DNA of 64,000 nt, taken from Proteles cristata cristata. Its lineage: Eukaryota; Chordata; Mammalia; Carnivora; Hyaenidae. The stretch lies in contig JAESUZ010005462.1 in the NCBI GenBank assembly GCA_017311185.1, positions 744,001 through 808,000 on the forward strand, written 5' to 3'. A program made the translations under genes and the position numbers. Positions 62,722-64,000 of this stretch are shown here, in pieces (position 1 is the first letter of the stretch; each line of letters begins with the position of its first letter). The notes beneath the pieces are model-generated. The model was given only the letters and a program-made list of their open reading frames with translations, was not told the DNA's origin and made no database searches.

Positions 62722-64000
62722 ATGGCATCTAAGTGTTTAAGTGAAATGAAGAGTCACACATCTCTCACTGTAAACCAAAAGCTAGAAGTGATTAAGTTTA
62801 GTGAGGAATGGGTGTTGAAAACTAAAAGAGGCCAAAAGCTGGGCCTCTTAGGCTAAACAGTTAGCCAAGCTGTGAATGCAAAGGAAGAGTTCTTGAAGGA
62901 AAATAAAAGTGCTAATCCAGTGAATACACAAATGACGAAAGAGAAATTGCTGGTATGGGGGAAGTTTTAGTGGTCAGTATAAAAGATCAAACCCACCATA
63001 ACATCCCCTTAAGCCAATGCCTAAACCACACCAACGTCCTTACTCTCTTCAATTCTGTGAGGGCTGAGAGAGGTGAGGAGGCTGCAGAAGAAAAGTCTGA
63101 AGCTAACAGAGGTTGATTCATGATGTTTAAGGCAAGAAGCTATCTCCATAACATCAAAGTGCAAGGTAAAGCAGCAAGGACTGATGTAGAAGCTGCAGCA
63201 AATTATCCAGAAGATCTAAGATAATAGAAGTGGCTACATCAAACAAAAGATTTTCAATGTAAATGAAACAGCCTTCTGTTGGAAGAAGATGCAATCTAGG
63301 ACTTTCATAGCTAGAGAGGAGAAGTCAATAGCTTCAAGGATGGACTGACTCTCTTGTTAAGGGCTAATGTAGCTGGTGGCTTGAAACTGAAGCCAATGTT
63401 CATTTAATGTTCTAAAAAATCTAGGGCCCTTAAAAATTATGCTACATCTACCCTACCTGTGCTCTATAAATGGAACAAAGCTTGGATGAAAATATATCCA
63501 TTTACAATATGGTTTACTGAATACTTTTTTAAAAAATGTTTTATTTATTTCTAGGAGAGAGAGAGAGAGAGACAGCATGAGCAGGGGAGGGTCAGAGAGA
63601 GAGAGGGAGTCACAGACTCTGAAACAGGCTCCAGGCTCTGAACTGGCTGTCAGCACAGAGCCCGACGCGCGGCTCGAACCCACAAACCGCAAGATCATGA
63701 CCTAAGCGAAAGTCAGACGCCTAACCGACTAAGCCACCCAGGCGCCTGGTTTGCTGAATACTTTAAGGCCACTGTTGAAAACTAAATTAGGCAAAAGAAA
63801 AAAAAAAGATTCCTTTCAAAGTATTCCTGCTTATTAATCACATATCCAGTCATGCAAGATCTCTGATGGAAATGGACAATGAGATTAACGTTTTTTCAAT
63901 GCCTGCTAACACAACATCCATTCTGCAGCCACGGGGTCAAGAGTAGTTTCGACTTTCAAGTCTTATTATTTAAGTAATACATTTTGTAAGGCTACAGTTG
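62722..64000 (+). pseudogene. Tigger1 transposase pseudogene
   Basis: Codons from ATG at 62722 read MASKCLSEMKSHTSLTVNQK, the N-terminal DNA-binding domain of pogo-type transposases. The frame ends at GLLG-stop (62856), where a Gln codon of the family has become TAA. Further frameshifts follow, then the SINE insertion. The catalytic domain part is present but broken. Dead copy. Confidence 0.9.
63528..63747 (-). mobile_element. Young SINEC_Fc-type SINE nested in Tigger1
   Basis: Full-length complemented young copy. Flanks GGTTTACTGAATACTTT (63511-63527) and GGTTTGCTGAATACTTT (63748-63764) match at 16 of 17 and are Tigger1 transposase sequence. Confidence 0.96.

Larger units (their letters stand above)
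62314..64000 (+). mobile_element. Tigger1 DNA transposon (pogo/mariner class), runs off the window
   Basis: Starts with the terminal repeat CAGGCAGACCTTGTTTTATTGCAC next to TA (62312-62313). The 5' non-coding region is followed by the transposase relic: MASKCLSEMKSHTSL at 62722, the CENP-B-like helix-turn-helix region, then the DDE part (TTCCTTTCAAAGTATTCCTGC onwards). A young SINE (63528-63747) splits it. The 3' end lies beyond the window. Confidence 0.95.

Overview
The window is mammalian nuclear DNA from a carnivore, almost certainly a cat-family (felid) genome. The evidence is about 25 copies of the carnivore tRNA-Lys-derived CAN SINE. Eight of these belong to one young, nearly uniform subfamily of the felid SINEC_Fc type, recognised by a head reading TGGCTTAGTCGGTTAAG, a B box GGTTCGAGCCC, a (CT)n stretch and an AATAAA-rich tail. 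Most of the eight sit between intact 13-17 bp target-site duplications. I found no protein-coding gene, exon of a recognisable protein, tRNA, rRNA or snRNA. The long open frames are relics of transposons or translations of simple repeats. The window therefore reads as intergenic or intronic sequence.

Layout. 1-3240: a SINE tail, a 1.5 kb antisense L1 relic, then two L2 relics in opposite orientation, one still carrying an open reverse-transcriptase fragment, then a young SINE. 3240-7800: L1 fragments, five SINEs, two of them young with perfect duplications, and a hAT-like relic. 7800-14870: mostly repeat-poor, with MIR fragments, a 192-bp local duplication and a MER20-like relic. 14870-18650: SINE pairs flanking a 1.8 kb sense L1. 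18650-30150: repeat-poor DNA with scattered SINE, MIR, L2, MER20-like and L1 pieces; a palindrome-rich segment at 19.2-19.4 kb resembles a regulatory element. 30168-31056: a young 5'-truncated L1 with perfect 17-bp duplications. 31.7-35.3 kb: a mariner-type MITE, MER5A, an L1 split by a hAT-ended segment, two LTRs, and a SINE nested in a MER20-like element. 35.7-43 kb: L2 relics, a TCTA microsatellite and SINEs. 44-48.4 kb: a promoter-like segment, a 2 kb L1 with a GGAA microsatellite and a SINE inside it, and a second young L1 nested in an old L1. 48.4-61.5 kb: MIR and L2 pieces, a candidate 44-bp exon, LTR relics and an L1MA end. 61.5-64 kb: an L1 with a hairpin-forming inverted repeat, interrupted by a Tigger1 DNA transposon that itself carries a young SINE.

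The repeats form a layered record: L2 and MIR oldest; MER5A, MER20-like, MLT1-like and Tigger1 next; older L1; then old CAN SINEs; then young SINEC_Fc and young L1. I see no new multi-gene system. The points most worth checking are a candidate microexon with strong splice sites on both sides, an upstream GC-box/E-box segment ending in a consensus splice donor, the 10.9/11.8 kb duplication, the L1 hairpin, and an RFX-type X-box beside a second perfect palindrome.
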